A DNA stretch of 36,999 bases from an uncultured Clostridia bacterium (GCA_934149115.1 CAKPDW010000006.1:1-36999), one strand, 5' to 3'; shown: positions 16,228-25,158, counted from the first letter of the stretch. The notes: generated from the sequence alone by a model not told the origin. Numbers and translations are program-made.

Positions 16228-16257
16228 TAATATTCTCAAAAAACCAAAGAAATATTC
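16228..16257 (-). promoter_or_regulatory. Possible forespore (SigF/SigG-like) promoter for gerW
   Basis: On the minus strand GAATA (at 16253-16257) matches the -35 class GMATR; 18 bases later AATATTA (16228-16234) partly matches the -10 class CATNMTA. The distance to the start codon fits. The region is so AT-rich that chance is a real alternative. Confidence 0.3.
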
Positions 16258-16290
16258 ATAAGAATGATTGGTCAAAAGATGAAAAGTAAG

Positions 16291-16319
16291 TTGTGAAAAA
16301 ATAAAATTAATGTTAAAAT
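16291..16319 (+). promoter_or_regulatory. Candidate promoter for mgtC
   Basis: TTGTGA (16291-16296), a 17-bp spacer and TAAAAT (16314-16319) with a TG extended -10 lie about 45 bp before the gene. Confidence 0.5.
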
Positions 16320-16362
16320 AAAATGAAAAAATTGTGAAAAGTTAAAAGGAAAGGAGAAAAAG

Positions 16363-17025
16363 ATGGAGAAAATTTTTAATTTAATTACACATTCATTTGA
16401 GTTAGAAGCCTGTATAAGATTATTATTAGGAGCATTTTTAGCTGGAGTAATTGGCTATGAAAGAGAAGCATGGAAAAAGCCTGCAGGAATAAGGACACAT
16501 ATACTAGTTGGAGAAAGTGCAGTAATGATAATGCTTTGCGGAATATATTTATCAAAAACAATAGATGGAGCTGATCCATCAAGAATACCAGCACAGTTAC
16601 TTTCAGGAATAGGATTTATTGGTGCAGGAACTATTTTAAGAGATGGATTTCATGTAAAAGGATTGACAACAGCATCAAGTTTGTTAGCTGTAACAGGAAT
16701 CGGATTAATTGTTGGAACAGGTGCTTATATAGTAGCAATAGTGGCAACATTTTTTATTTATATCATACTATCATACTCATATAAAATTTCAGATGCAGCA
16801 GAAAAATTTGATGAGTTTGATTTTAAAATTTATACTGATGATATTTATAAAAATTTAAAACAAGTTGAAAAAATATTAGCTAAAGACGAGATAATAATAA
16901 AGAGAATAAAAGTTGAATCAGATTACATTAGAGTAAAAGGAAAAATTTTAGAAAGATTAAATAAAAATAGATTAATTACAGGAATTATGAAAATAGAAGG
17001 AATTAAAGAAATTGTTGAGGAATAA
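16363..17025 (+). CDS. MgtC/SapB family membrane protein
   Basis: The 220-residue protein starts with the MgtC signature: LEACIRLLLGAFLAGVIGYERE, then KPAGIRTHILVGESAVMIML, and GIGFIGAGTILRDG with GLTTASSLLAVTGIG. About four membrane helices fill residues 15-145, and a cytoplasmic ACT-like C-terminal domain (about 150-220) follows. In other bacteria MgtC-type proteins are linked to low-magnesium growth and regulation of F-type ATP synthase; the exact role here is unknown. A strong AAAGGAG ribosome binding site precedes the ATG. The next gene starts 8 bases after its stop, so they are co-transcribed. Confidence 0.9.
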   Translation: MEKIFNLITHSFELEACIRLLLGAFLAGVIGYEREAWKKPAGIRTHILVGESAVMIMLCGIYLSKTIDGADPSRIPAQLLSGIGFIGAGTILRDGFHVKGLTTASSLLAVTGIGLIVGTGAYIVAIVATFFIYIILSYSYKISDAAEKFDEFDFKIYTDDIYKNLKQVEKILAKDEIIIKRIKVESDYIRVKGKILERLNKNRLITGIMKIEGIKEIVEE

Positions 17026-17033
17026 ATAATATC

Positions 17034-18293
17034 ATGGAAAATATAGAAAAAATTAAAGAAAAAGCAAGATACTGTTTGAATTGTAAAACAAAACCATGTT
17101 CAAAAGGGTGTCCTATGAAAACAAATATCCCCGAATTTATATCAAAAATAACAGAAGAAAAAATGGAAGAAGCATATGAAATATTGAGAGAAAATAATAT
17201 TTTTTCTCATATTTGTAGTATAATATGCCCTCAAGAACAACAATGTGAGGGTGCATGTATTAGGGGAATTAAACAAAAACCAACGCAAATAGGAAGCTTA
17301 GAAAGATTTGTAAATGAATGGGCTGATGAAGAAAAAATTAAAATTAATGTTCAAATAAAAGATGAGAGAAAAGAAAAAATTGCAGTTATTGGTTCAGGAC
17401 CAGCAGGTTTAGAATGTGCATATGAGTTAAGAAAAAGTGGATTTCAAGTTACAATATTTGAAAAAGAAAAAGAACTAGGTGGAATTTTAAAATATGGAAT
17501 TCCGGATTTTAGATTAGAAAAAAAATATGTGCAGGAAATTATAGAGATATTAAAAAATATGAATATTAAATTTGAAACTGAAAAAGAATTAGGAAAAAAT
17601 ATTCATATTAAAGACTTGAAAAAAGAATATGATTGTATATTTTTAGGAATAGGTGCAGAAACACCAAGTAAATATGATATAGGTGAGTTTGAACAGATTT
17701 ATGATTCAGATTATTTTTTAAAAGCATATAATAGAAAAGAGTATATTAAAAATTTAGGAGATGTTGTGATAATAGGTGGAGGAAATGTTGCAATGGATTC
17801 TGCAAGAGTGGCAATAAAAATGGGAGCAAAATCATCAAACATCTTATACAGACGAGATATAGAACATATGCCAGCTAGAAAAATCGAGCTTGAAGAAGCA
17901 ATCAAAGATGGAGTAAATCCAGAGTTTACTACAAGAGTTATTAAAGCAGAAGGAAAAGATAAAAAAATTGAATATGTAAAATGTATTCATACAAAGGTTG
18001 TTGAAGGAAAAGCAATGGATATTCCAAACACTGAATTTAATTTTAAAGCAGATACTGTTGTTTTTGCGATAGGATTAAAACCGAATAAAAAAGTTTTAGA
18101 ATCAGAAGGACTGGAATATAATGAAAGAGGACTATTAAAAATAGACGATAAAGGAAGAACTAATATAGAAGGTGTGTATGCTGGAGGAGACTTATCTGAA
18201 AGTAAATCAACTGTTTGTAGAGCACTTGGAAGCGCAAGGATGGCAGTAGAGGCAATTATAGATTTTTTTGAAAAAGGAGATACGAATGTTTAA
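17034..18293 (+). CDS. GltD/NfnB-like FAD- and NAD(P)-dependent oxidoreductase
   Basis: This 419-residue protein has the architecture of the glutamate synthase small subunit and its relatives. An N-terminal iron-sulfur domain carries eight Cys (14, 17, 22, 26 and 61, 65, 71, 75). An FAD site GSGPAG is at 120-125, followed by GGILKYGIPDFRL, and a second Rossmann site for NAD(P)H has GGGNVAMDSA at 248-257 with YRRDIEHMPAR after it. The C-terminal VYAGGDLSESKSTVCRALGSARMA closes the FAD fold. Such proteins pass electrons between NAD(P)H, flavin and iron-sulfur clusters. Neither gltB nor an NfnA-like partner is adjacent, so the physiological partner is unknown. Its end overlaps the pepV start by 8 bp. 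Confidence 0.85.
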   Translation: MENIEKIKEKARYCLNCKTKPCSKGCPMKTNIPEFISKITEEKMEEAYEILRENNIFSHICSIICPQEQQCEGACIRGIKQKPTQIGSLERFVNEWADEEKIKINVQIKDERKEKIAVIGSGPAGLECAYELRKSGFQVTIFEKEKELGGILKYGIPDFRLEKKYVQEIIEILKNMNIKFETEKELGKNIHIKDLKKEYDCIFLGIGAETPSKYDIGEFEQIYDSDYFLKAYNRKEYIKNLGDVVIIGGGNVAMDSARVAIKMGAKSSNILYRRDIEHMPARKIELEEAIKDGVNPEFTTRVIKAEGKDKKIEYVKCIHTKVVEGKAMDIPNTEFNFKADTVVFAIGLKPNKKVLESEGLEYNERGLLKIDDKGRTNIEGVYAGGDLSESKSTVCRALGSARMAVEAIIDFFEKGDTNV

Positions 18294-19662
18294 AGAATAT
18301 ATTATTGCAAATGAAGATGAAATGATAAAAGATTTGGGAGAAATGATAAAAATCCCAAGTAAATTACAAGGATATGACGATCCTCAATATCCTTTTGGAA
18401 AAAATGTAGATGATGCACTAAATAAGTTTTTAGAAATTGGAAAGAAATTAGGATTTAGAACTAAAAATATAGATAAATATTGTGGATATATTGAATTTGG
18501 AGAAGGAGAAGAATTAGTAGGAATAGTTGGACATTTAGATGTAGTGCCAGAAGGTGAAGGTTGGACATATCCACCATTTGAACTTACGATTGATAAAGAT
18601 AAGCTTTATGGGAGAGGAACAACTGATGATAAAGGACCAATGATAGCTAGTTTATATGCTATGAAAGCTGTTATGGAAAATACAGTTGTACATAAAAGAG
18701 TAAGATTAATAATTGGATTAAACGAAGAAAATAGTTGGAAATGTATAAATTATTATAAAAAACATGAAGAAGCTCCAACAGCTGGATTTAGTCCTGATGC
18801 TGATTTTCCATGTATATATGCTGAAAAAGCATTGCTTACAATATATACATCTGGAACATATGTAGAAGATGATAAGATAAAAATAAAAGAAATAGATTGC
18901 AAAAATAATAGAGTTAATGTAGTTCCAAAGTATTGTTCTGTAAAATTGGAGGTAGACTTTAAAATAGAAGATGAAGTAAAAGAATTTTTATTAGAAAAAG
19001 TATCAGAAAATATAGCATTTACAAAAATGCAAAATGAATTTTATATAGAAACAACAGGAATACAAGCACATGCAGCACATCCAGAATTAGGTAAAAATGC
19101 TATTTCAGAAATGGTAATGTTATTAAATGAATTATTTAATAGATATAATGTTGAGGAGAATACAATTAAGTTATTAGCTAAAAAAATTAGAAAAGAGACA
19201 AATGGAGAAAGCTTAGGAATTAGTCACAAAAATTCAGAATTAGGTGATTTAACTTTGAATTTAGCACAATTAAAATTAGAAGATGGAAAAATAAAATCTG
19301 GAATGAATTTAAGAATACCAGGTGATCAAGATATTGAAAAAATTAAAAATACAGTAGAAAAAGAATTAGGAGGAATAGAGATAAAGTATTCTGGTGAAAA
19401 CAAAGCTTTATATATTCCAAAAGATAATGAATTGGTACAAAAGTTATGTAGAATTTATAATGAATATACTGGCGAAAAAAGAGAACCTTTAGCAATCGGT
19501 GGTGCAACATTTGCAAGAGCATTTAAAAATTGTGTTTCATTTGGTGCAATAAAACCAGGAGAGCCTGATATGTGCCATCAAGTAAATGAATATATAAAAT
19601 ACAAGGATTTAATTGATGCGTGTTGTATGTATGCAACAGCAATATATGAATTAGCCAAATAG
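18286..19662 (+). CDS. pepV: M20 family dipeptidase (PepV-like)
   Basis: The ATG at 18286 is chosen because AAAGGAG lies 6 bases upstream; an earlier in-frame TTG at 18268 has no such site. The 458-residue protein is a di-zinc peptidase of the PepV type that cleaves dipeptides in the cytoplasm. Metal and catalytic residues are visible: GHLDVVPEG with His83 and Asp85, GRGTTDDKGP with the bridging Asp114, LNEENS with Glu147 (base) and Glu148, SPDADFP with Asp171, and the final His in DMCHQVNEY. PepV usually has DEESG at the catalytic Glu; here it reads NEENS with both Glu kept. The gene overlaps the flavoprotein by 8 bp, so they are coupled. Confidence 0.92.
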   Translation: MFKEYIIANEDEMIKDLGEMIKIPSKLQGYDDPQYPFGKNVDDALNKFLEIGKKLGFRTKNIDKYCGYIEFGEGEELVGIVGHLDVVPEGEGWTYPPFELTIDKDKLYGRGTTDDKGPMIASLYAMKAVMENTVVHKRVRLIIGLNEENSWKCINYYKKHEEAPTAGFSPDADFPCIYAEKALLTIYTSGTYVEDDKIKIKEIDCKNNRVNVVPKYCSVKLEVDFKIEDEVKEFLLEKVSENIAFTKMQNEFYIETTGIQAHAAHPELGKNAISEMVMLLNELFNRYNVEENTIKLLAKKIRKETNGESLGISHKNSELGDLTLNLAQLKLEDGKIKSGMNLRIPGDQDIEKIKNTVEKELGGIEIKYSGENKALYIPKDNELVQKLCRIYNEYTGEKREPLAIGGATFARAFKNCVSFGAIKPGEPDMCHQVNEYIKYKDLIDACCMYATAIYELAK

Positions 19663-19665
19663 AGA

Positions 19666-19694
19666 TTGACATAAAAAGAAAAAATTGCTATAAT
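19666..19694 (+). promoter_or_regulatory. mntP promoter
   Basis: A perfect TTGACA (19666-19671), 17-bp spacer and perfect TATAAT (19689-19694) start four bases after the pepV stop codon. The predicted start of the RNA is just before the riboswitch motif. Confidence 0.88.
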
Positions 19695-19699
19695 GGAAA

Positions 19700-19826
19700 A
19701 ACGATGAGGGAGTAGTTAGCATATTTAATATGTAATATATTCAACATAATGATAAAAAATATCTGGATATATTTTAAAAAATGAGACTTGTCTGTATAAT
19801 AAAATACAGGCAGAGTCTCATTTTTT
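19700..19826 (+). promoter_or_regulatory. yybP-ykoY manganese riboswitch with terminator expression platform
   Basis: The 5' end of the predicted transcript carries GGGAGTAG at 19708-19715, the conserved loop motif of yybP-ykoY RNAs. It is followed by pairable segments (CATATT with AATATG; AATATAT with ATATATT) and an intrinsic terminator at 19776-19826. The next gene is mntP, a classical target of this riboswitch. In known cases Mn2+ binding prevents termination and switches the exporter on. I recognise the motif, layout and target; I could not fold the aptamer, and its 3' conserved loop is not clear to me. Confidence 0.8.
19776..19826 (+). terminator. Terminator of the mntP riboswitch
   Basis: AAAAAATGAGACT (from 19776) pairs with AGTCTCATTTTTT (to 19826), with a further CTGTAT/ATACAG stem above a small internal loop. 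It ends in six T. It lies 92 bp before the mntP start codon. Confidence 0.9.
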
Positions 19827-19918
19827 CAGCTTATAGAAAGTTTTAAAAGTAAAAATTAAAAAATATGCTAGTTATACTAATTCGAAAAAAACATAAAATA
19901 TAAAAAGGAGAATCAGTC

Positions 19919-20491
19919 GTGGGATTTGTAGAATTAATAGTATTAAGTTTAGGCTTAGGTATGGATGCTTTTGCAGTTTCAATATGCAAAGGTTTATCAC
20001 TGAAAAAAATGAGTTGGAAAAAAGCTTTAATTATAGGATTGTATTTTGGAGGATTTCAAGCTATAATGCCTGTAATAGGATATTTTTTAAGCAAAGGGTT
20101 TGAAAATTTTGTTACAAGCATTGACCATTGGATTGCATTTATTTTGCTAAGTATAATTGGTGGCAAAATGATAAAAGATGCTATAAGCCCTGAAGATAGT
20201 GAGAATTGTAATGATAATGTTGGATTTAAGACAATGATAGTACTTGCAATAGCAACTAGTATTGATGCATTAGCAGTAGGAATAACTTTTGCTTTCTTAA
20301 ATGTTAATCTAATATTAGCAATAACATTAATAGGAACAATAACTTTTGTATTATCTGTAATAGGTACAAAAGTTGGAAATGTTTTTGGAGATAGATTTGA
20401 GAGTAAAGCAGAACTTTTCGGAGGAGCAATTTTGATTTTTCTTGGTATAAAAATTTTGCTAGAACATTTGAATATTATTAAATTTTATTAA
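19919..20491 (+). CDS. mntP: Manganese efflux pump MntP
   Basis: The 190-residue membrane protein exports Mn2+. It has six predicted membrane segments arranged as two related halves, each with the family's acidic motif: GLGMDAFAVSICKG with Asp16 and ATSIDALAVGITFA with Asp116. The length is that of E. coli MntP (188). Translation starts at a GTG (19919) with AAAAGGAG eight bases upstream; no ATG nearby has a comparable site. The upstream manganese riboswitch independently supports both the function and the regulation. Confidence 0.96.
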   Translation: MGFVELIVLSLGLGMDAFAVSICKGLSLKKMSWKKALIIGLYFGGFQAIMPVIGYFLSKGFENFVTSIDHWIAFILLSIIGGKMIKDAISPEDSENCNDNVGFKTMIVLAIATSIDALAVGITFAFLNVNLILAITLIGTITFVLSVIGTKVGNVFGDRFESKAELFGGAILIFLGIKILLEHLNIIKFY

Positions 20492-20542
20492 TATAAATAT
20501 TGCTTAAAATAACCTATGAAATAAAAATGAAAGGAATGTTAT

Positions 20543-21562
20543 ATGAGATATCCAAAAAAATTAGAAAAAGGAGATTTTATAGCAACTACTGCTCCATCAG
20601 CTGGAATAACTAAAGAAGTTGATTTTAAAAGACTAGATAATGCTAAAAAGAATATTGAAAATCTTGGATTCAATTTTATTGAGACATCAAATGTTAGAAA
20701 AGATGACAAAGGAAGAAGTTCATCAAAAAAAGAAAGAGCAAAACAATTTATGGATTTGTGGAATGATGACAAGGTAAAAGCAATTATATCAGCAGGTGGG
20801 GGAGATTTTTTGTCAGAAGTTCTTGATGAATTAGATTTTAATGAATTAAGAAAAACAGAACCAAAATGGTTTCAGGGATATTCAGATAATACGGTATTAG
20901 TTTATTTATTGACAACAATACTTGATATAGCTTGTATTTATGGTCCAACAGTGAAAGATTTTGGAATGAGAAAAATGCACGAAAGTTTAATTAATTCATT
21001 AAAAATAATGGAAAAAGAAGAAATGATTCAAAATAGTTTTGCTAAATGTGAAACTGGCGAATGGAAAGAAAGAGTTGATCCTTTTGAAGAATATGATTTA
21101 CAAAACGATGTACAATGGAAAAATTTAAATGATGAGAAAGAAATTTGTTTTAAAGGTAGAGCTGTTGGAGGGTGTTTGGACGTAATAATTAACCTTATAG
21201 GAACAAAATATGATAAAACAAAAGAATTTATTGAAAAATATAAAAAAGATGGGATTGTATGGTTTTTGGAGATATTTGAAATGTCTACTCCACAAATATT
21301 GTTACATCTATGGCAATTAAAAAATGCTGGATATTTTGAAAATTGTAAAGGAATAATTTTTGGTAGACCTTTAATGATAAGAGAGGATTATGATATTTCG
21401 TATGAACAAACATTGAAAGATGCTTTAGCAGATTTGAATATTCCAATAGTAATTAATAGTGATATAGGTCACGTAGCACCACAGATTCCAATTTTATCAG
21501 GTGGGATTTTAGAAGTTGAATCTAAAGATGGAAAAGGAAAAATAAAAAATTATTTTGAATAA
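20543..21562 (+). CDS. S66 family peptidase (LD-carboxypeptidase / MccF-like)
   Basis: The 339-residue protein belongs to the S66 serine peptidases, which include LD-carboxypeptidases that trim the tetrapeptide of murein and MccF proteins that cleave microcin C. The likely triad is Ser114 in GYSDNT, Glu243 in FLEIFE and His310 in SDIGHVAP. The spacing resembles MccF (Ser118, Glu243, His311). Other family motifs are GDFIATTAPSAG near the N-terminus and AIISAGGGDF before the nucleophile. There is no signal peptide, so it acts in the cytoplasm on recycled muropeptides or a related acylated compound. An AAAGGA ribosome binding site precedes the ATG. It faces the unknown membrane protein at 21592. 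Confidence 0.88.
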   Translation: MRYPKKLEKGDFIATTAPSAGITKEVDFKRLDNAKKNIENLGFNFIETSNVRKDDKGRSSSKKERAKQFMDLWNDDKVKAIISAGGGDFLSEVLDELDFNELRKTEPKWFQGYSDNTVLVYLLTTILDIACIYGPTVKDFGMRKMHESLINSLKIMEKEEMIQNSFAKCETGEWKERVDPFEEYDLQNDVQWKNLNDEKEICFKGRAVGGCLDVIINLIGTKYDKTKEFIEKYKKDGIVWFLEIFEMSTPQILLHLWQLKNAGYFENCKGIIFGRPLMIREDYDISYEQTLKDALADLNIPIVINSDIGHVAPQIPILSGGILEVESKDGKGKIKNYFE

Positions 21563-21591
21563 AAATTTTTAAATATAGCCAAAAGGGGGGC

Positions 21592-22233
21592 TTAGCCCAC
21601 CCTCTTGTGAAACTTAACAACTTTGTCGTTAGGTTTCTTTTCTTTTTTTATAGCTTTTTTATGAGAGAATTGCTTAGCAATTGCAAAACATAAAGTCGCT
21701 ATAAGAGAGAAAATATAACCTGTCAGACAAAAAATTACTTTTATTGTTGAATCGAAAATTTTTTCTTCAACTTCAATAATTGGGACGAAGAATTTTAATA
21801 AGAGATACCAGATTCCTGCAATAAGAATAAAGCAAGAGATTCCTAAACAAAGTGTAAAGAAATCAAAATAATGTCTTGCTGAAAATGCAATAACTGGGTC
21901 ACTGCTTTTTCTTAAAGTTTCTCTTGCTGTGGAAAATGATTTCCCATACTCAACAGCATCATCTGCCATTTTAGTATAAGGACTTCTCATATTAATATTT
22001 ACGTCTTTTGCATTATTCATATAATGCAACCGTTCTTGTTCAGTTTGACTAATTTCGTAGTAGAAATAAGCCATTCTTAACTGAGTTCCAGTAATTTTTG
22101 CTCCAGTGGAAGCAAGTTTGTAAGTTCCGTAACCACATGCTACAAAAGTAGCAATCAGTAAGAATAGCCGAGTGGCTTTTCTTCGAAAATTTTTAAATGT
22201 GTTGCTATTTGTTTTAGTTGTTTTAGTTGTCAT
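21592..22233 (-). CDS. Unknown three-helix membrane protein
   Basis: I do not recognise this 213-residue protein. It has a basic, Thr/Lys-rich N-terminus (1-20), a membrane helix at about 22-40, a soluble segment of about 80 residues (41-122), two more helices at about 123-150 and 163-187, and a strongly basic C-terminal tail rich in Lys. A clear AGGAGGT ribosome binding site precedes the ATG, so it is a real gene. Its codons look less A/T-biased than those of the neighbours, a visual impression that may point to acquisition. It is monocistronic, convergent with the S66 peptidase (29-bp gap) and divergent from glgP. No enzymatic motif is visible. Confidence 0.72.
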   Translation of the reverse strand: MTTKTTKTNSNTFKNFRRKATRLFLLIATFVACGYGTYKLASTGAKITGTQLRMAYFYYEISQTEQERLHYMNNAKDVNINMRSPYTKMADDAVEYGKSFSTARETLRKSSDPVIAFSARHYFDFFTLCLGISCFILIAGIWYLLLKFFVPIIEVEEKIFDSTIKVIFCLTGYIFSLIATLCFAIAKQFSHKKAIKKEKKPNDKVVKFHKRVG

Positions 22234-22377
22234 AATGATACCTCCTCATTACATTTAAAATTTCTTAACAAAAGTTACATAAATAAATTATACCAAAAAG
22301 ATAAAAAAATAAAAAGCCCCCTAAAAAAATGTAATAAAAAAGTAATAAATAAATAGAAAAATTCATGTGCAAAATAT

Positions 22378-22406
22378 TTGACAAAAATATTTTTTTAATA
22401 GATAAT
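22378..22406 (+). promoter_or_regulatory. glgP promoter
   Basis: A perfect TTGACA (22378-22383), 17-bp spacer and GATAAT (22401-22406) lie about 60 bp before glgP in the 232-bp divergent gap. The rest of that gap is AT-rich with no further structure that I can see. Confidence 0.7.
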
Positions 22407-22465
22407 AAATATATTGAAAAAAGAGATTACAAAAGAAATCTGAAAAGTGTACAAAGGAGGAAAAA

Positions 22466-25030
22466 ATGTATATTTTTAATAGAATTACAGTAGTTCCACA
22501 ATTACCAAAAGAATTAAAAAAATTAACAGAGATTGCAAATAACTTGTGGTGGTCTTGGAATACAGAATTTTTGAAAATTTTTAAAATGATTGATCCAGAT
22601 TTGTGGGAAAGGATTGATAAAAATCCAACAAAATTTTTGAAATTGGTATCACAAGAAAAGATAGAAAAAGCAACTCAAAATGAGGAGATAATTAAACTTT
22701 ATGAAAAAGTTGTAGCAGATTATGAAAATTATTTATATAGTAAAGATACATGGTTTGCCAAAAAGTATCCAAACAATAAAAAAGATTTAATAGCATATTT
22801 TTCAGCTGAATATGGTTTAGATGAAATATTACCAATATATTCAGGAGGACTTGGAATTTTATCAGGAGACCATTTGAAATCTGCAAGTGATTTAGGTATT
22901 CCATTAGTAGCTGTTGGCTTGCTATATAAAAATGGATATTTTAATCAAAAAATAAATGGATTTGGTCAACAAGAATCAGAATATAAAAATATTGATTTAT
23001 ATAATTTGCCTATTAATCCAGTAAAAACTGCAGAAGATAAAGATATGATTTTAGAAATACCAATGCTTGGGAATACATTACATTTAAAAATATGGAAAAT
23101 CCAAGTTGGTAGAGTGAATTTATATTTAATGGATTCAGATATTGAAGAAAATATAGAAGAATTTAGAAATATAACATTAAAGCTTTATGGTGGAGACAAA
23201 GAGATGAGAATAAGACAAGAGATTGTTTTAGGTATGGCAGGAGTAGAATTATTAAAAGCATTAGGATTAAAACCTACTGTATATCATATGAATGAAGGTC
23301 ACTCATCATTTTTAACACTTCAATTAATAAAAGACACAATGAAAGAAAAACAAATATCATTCCAAATAGCAAAAGAAATAGTTACATCACAAACAGCATT
23401 TACAACACATACACCTGTACCAGCTGGAAATGATATATTTGATTTAGGATTAATAGATAAATATTTCTCAGGAATGTGGGACGATTTAGGAATAACTAGA
23501 GATGAGTTTATGAAATTAGGAATGAAAGAAACTGTTAATCTTGAGCCAGGATTTAATATGGGGATATTAGCATTAAGAATTGCTGGAAAAAGAAATGGTG
23601 TAAGTAAATTACATGGAGCTGTATCAAGAGAATTATTCTCAGAAGTATGGCCTGATATAGCTGCAAATGAATCACCAATAACATATGTAACAAATGGAAT
23701 TCATACATGTAGCTGGTTAGCTCCTAATTTAAAAAATTTATATAATCAATATTTAATTCCATATTGGCAAGATAATATTCAAGATAATACTACATGGAAA
23801 AAAATAATTAGTATTCCAGATGAAAAATTATGGAATGAACATATAAAAAGAAAAGAAAAACTAATGGAATTAGTTAAAAATAATGTTACAGAAAGATTTA
23901 AAAGAAGTGGTTATAGCTATGAGGATATAAATGATGTTGTAAAAAAATTAAATCCAAAAGCATTAACAATTGGATTTGCAAGAAGATTTGCAACATATAA
24001 AAGAGCAACATTAATATTTAGAGATATTGAAAGATTAACACAATTACTAAATCAAGAAAATAGACCAGTACAACTTATATTTGCAGGAAAAGCACATCCA
24101 GCAGATGTTGAAGGACAAAACTTAATTAAGCAAATTCATGAAATATCATTAATGCCACAATTTAAAGGAAAAATATTTATTTTGGAAAACTATAATATTG
24201 GAATGGCAAGATATTTAGTAAGTGGTGTTGATATATGGCTTAACAATCCAAGAAGACCAATGGAAGCTTCAGGAACATCAGGAGAAAAAGCATCTGTAAA
24301 TGGCGTTGTAAACTTTAGCGTATTAGATGGTTGGTGGGCAGAAGGATATGATACAACAAATGGTTGGGCAATAGGTCTTGATAAAAATTATGATTCATAC
24401 GAAATACAAGATAATAGTGATAGTGATAGTATTTATAGTACACTAGAAAATAAAATTATACCAACATATTATAGACAAAATGAAAAAGGATACTCAAAGG
24501 ATTGGGTTAAATATATGAAAAATTCAATAATTTCTACAGGAGGAAGATATAGCACATCAAGAATGTTAGTAGATTATATGGAAAAAATATATATGCCATT
24601 AGCTAATATGTATAATAAAAAATTTACTGAATTGAGTAATGTAAATGATTTTGCAAAATGGAAAAAATCAGCAAAAGAAAGATGGAATCAAATAGAGATA
24701 TCACAAGAAAATAATCTAGATAATGTAAAAATGAATGCTGGAGATTTAATAGAAGTTAGTTGTAAAGTGCAATTACCAAATTTTGATCCAGATAATGTTT
24801 CTGTTCAAGTATATTATGGCCAAATTCAAGATAATGGAATTGTAAATAATGTATGTATTACAGAAATGAAAAGAGTCGAAGAAGACAGAGAAGAAAATGT
24901 TTATAAATATTCAGCAAAAATAAAATTAATAACAGGTGGAAATTTTGGGTATACATTTAGAGTAATGCCAAAACATGAAATGTTGTTAGATTCAGAAAAC
25001 ATGAATTTAGTAAAATGGATGACAAAATAA
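22466..25030 (+). CDS. glgP: Alpha-glucan (glycogen/maltodextrin) phosphorylase
   Basis: The 854-residue protein phosphorolyses alpha-1,4-glucans to glucose 1-phosphate with pyridoxal phosphate as cofactor. It is of the type with an N-terminal DUF3417 domain (about 10-110; ANNLWWSWN is visible at 27-35), as in Thermotoga and archaeal enzymes. It continues with YFSAEYGLDEILPIYSGGLG and NEGHSSFLTLQL, and the PLP site SGTSGEKASVNG with Lys608, followed by FSVLDGWWAEGYD. In this motif Glu607 stands where Met is common. The final 100 residues form a beta-rich extension. A strong GGAGG ribosome binding site precedes the ATG. No other glycogen gene is adjacent; pyk follows with its own promoter. Confidence 0.95.
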   Translation: MYIFNRITVVPQLPKELKKLTEIANNLWWSWNTEFLKIFKMIDPDLWERIDKNPTKFLKLVSQEKIEKATQNEEIIKLYEKVVADYENYLYSKDTWFAKKYPNNKKDLIAYFSAEYGLDEILPIYSGGLGILSGDHLKSASDLGIPLVAVGLLYKNGYFNQKINGFGQQESEYKNIDLYNLPINPVKTAEDKDMILEIPMLGNTLHLKIWKIQVGRVNLYLMDSDIEENIEEFRNITLKLYGGDKEMRIRQEIVLGMAGVELLKALGLKPTVYHMNEGHSSFLTLQLIKDTMKEKQISFQIAKEIVTSQTAFTTHTPVPAGNDIFDLGLIDKYFSGMWDDLGITRDEFMKLGMKETVNLEPGFNMGILALRIAGKRNGVSKLHGAVSRELFSEVWPDIAANESPITYVTNGIHTCSWLAPNLKNLYNQYLIPYWQDNIQDNTTWKKIISIPDEKLWNEHIKRKEKLMELVKNNVTERFKRSGYSYEDINDVVKKLNPKALTIGFARRFATYKRATLIFRDIERLTQLLNQENRPVQLIFAGKAHPADVEGQNLIKQIHEISLMPQFKGKIFILENYNIGMARYLVSGVDIWLNNPRRPMEASGTSGEKASVNGVVNFSVLDGWWAEGYDTTNGWAIGLDKNYDSYEIQDNSDSDSIYSTLENKIIPTYYRQNEKGYSKDWVKYMKNSIISTGGRYSTSRMLVDYMEKIYMPLANMYNKKFTELSNVNDFAKWKKSAKERWNQIEISQENNLDNVKMNAGDLIEVSCKVQLPNFDPDNVSVQVYYGQIQDNGIVNNVCITEMKRVEEDREENVYKYSAKIKLITGGNFGYTFRVMPKHEMLLDSENMNLVKWMTK

Positions 25031-25080
25031 AATAACAAAATTTCCATAATATAAAATCTGAAATTGGTTAAAATAATAGA

Positions 25081-25158
25081 GTCGAATGGGACGGTTCTGA
25101 TAGACAATAAGTTTTAATAATATTAAAATGTTTATCTATCAGAATCGTCCCATTCGAC
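25081..25158. repeat. 27-bp inverted repeat with nested palindrome (GGGACGGTTCT hairpin)
   Basis: Arms at 25081-25107 and 25132-25158 pair with one G-U and one mismatch. The loop itself contains a perfect 8-bp palindrome (TTTTAATA/TATTAAAA). No T-run follows on either strand, so it is not an ordinary terminator. It shares the GGGACG(G)TTCT core with the repeat at 2803-2863. It occupies most of the 230-bp glgP-pyk gap. Confidence 0.8.

Noticed and set aside
21588..21598. GGGC/GCCC mini-hairpin between the S66 gene and the unknown membrane protein
   Set aside because: The stem is only 4 bp and no convincing T-run follows on either strand, so I do not call a terminator.
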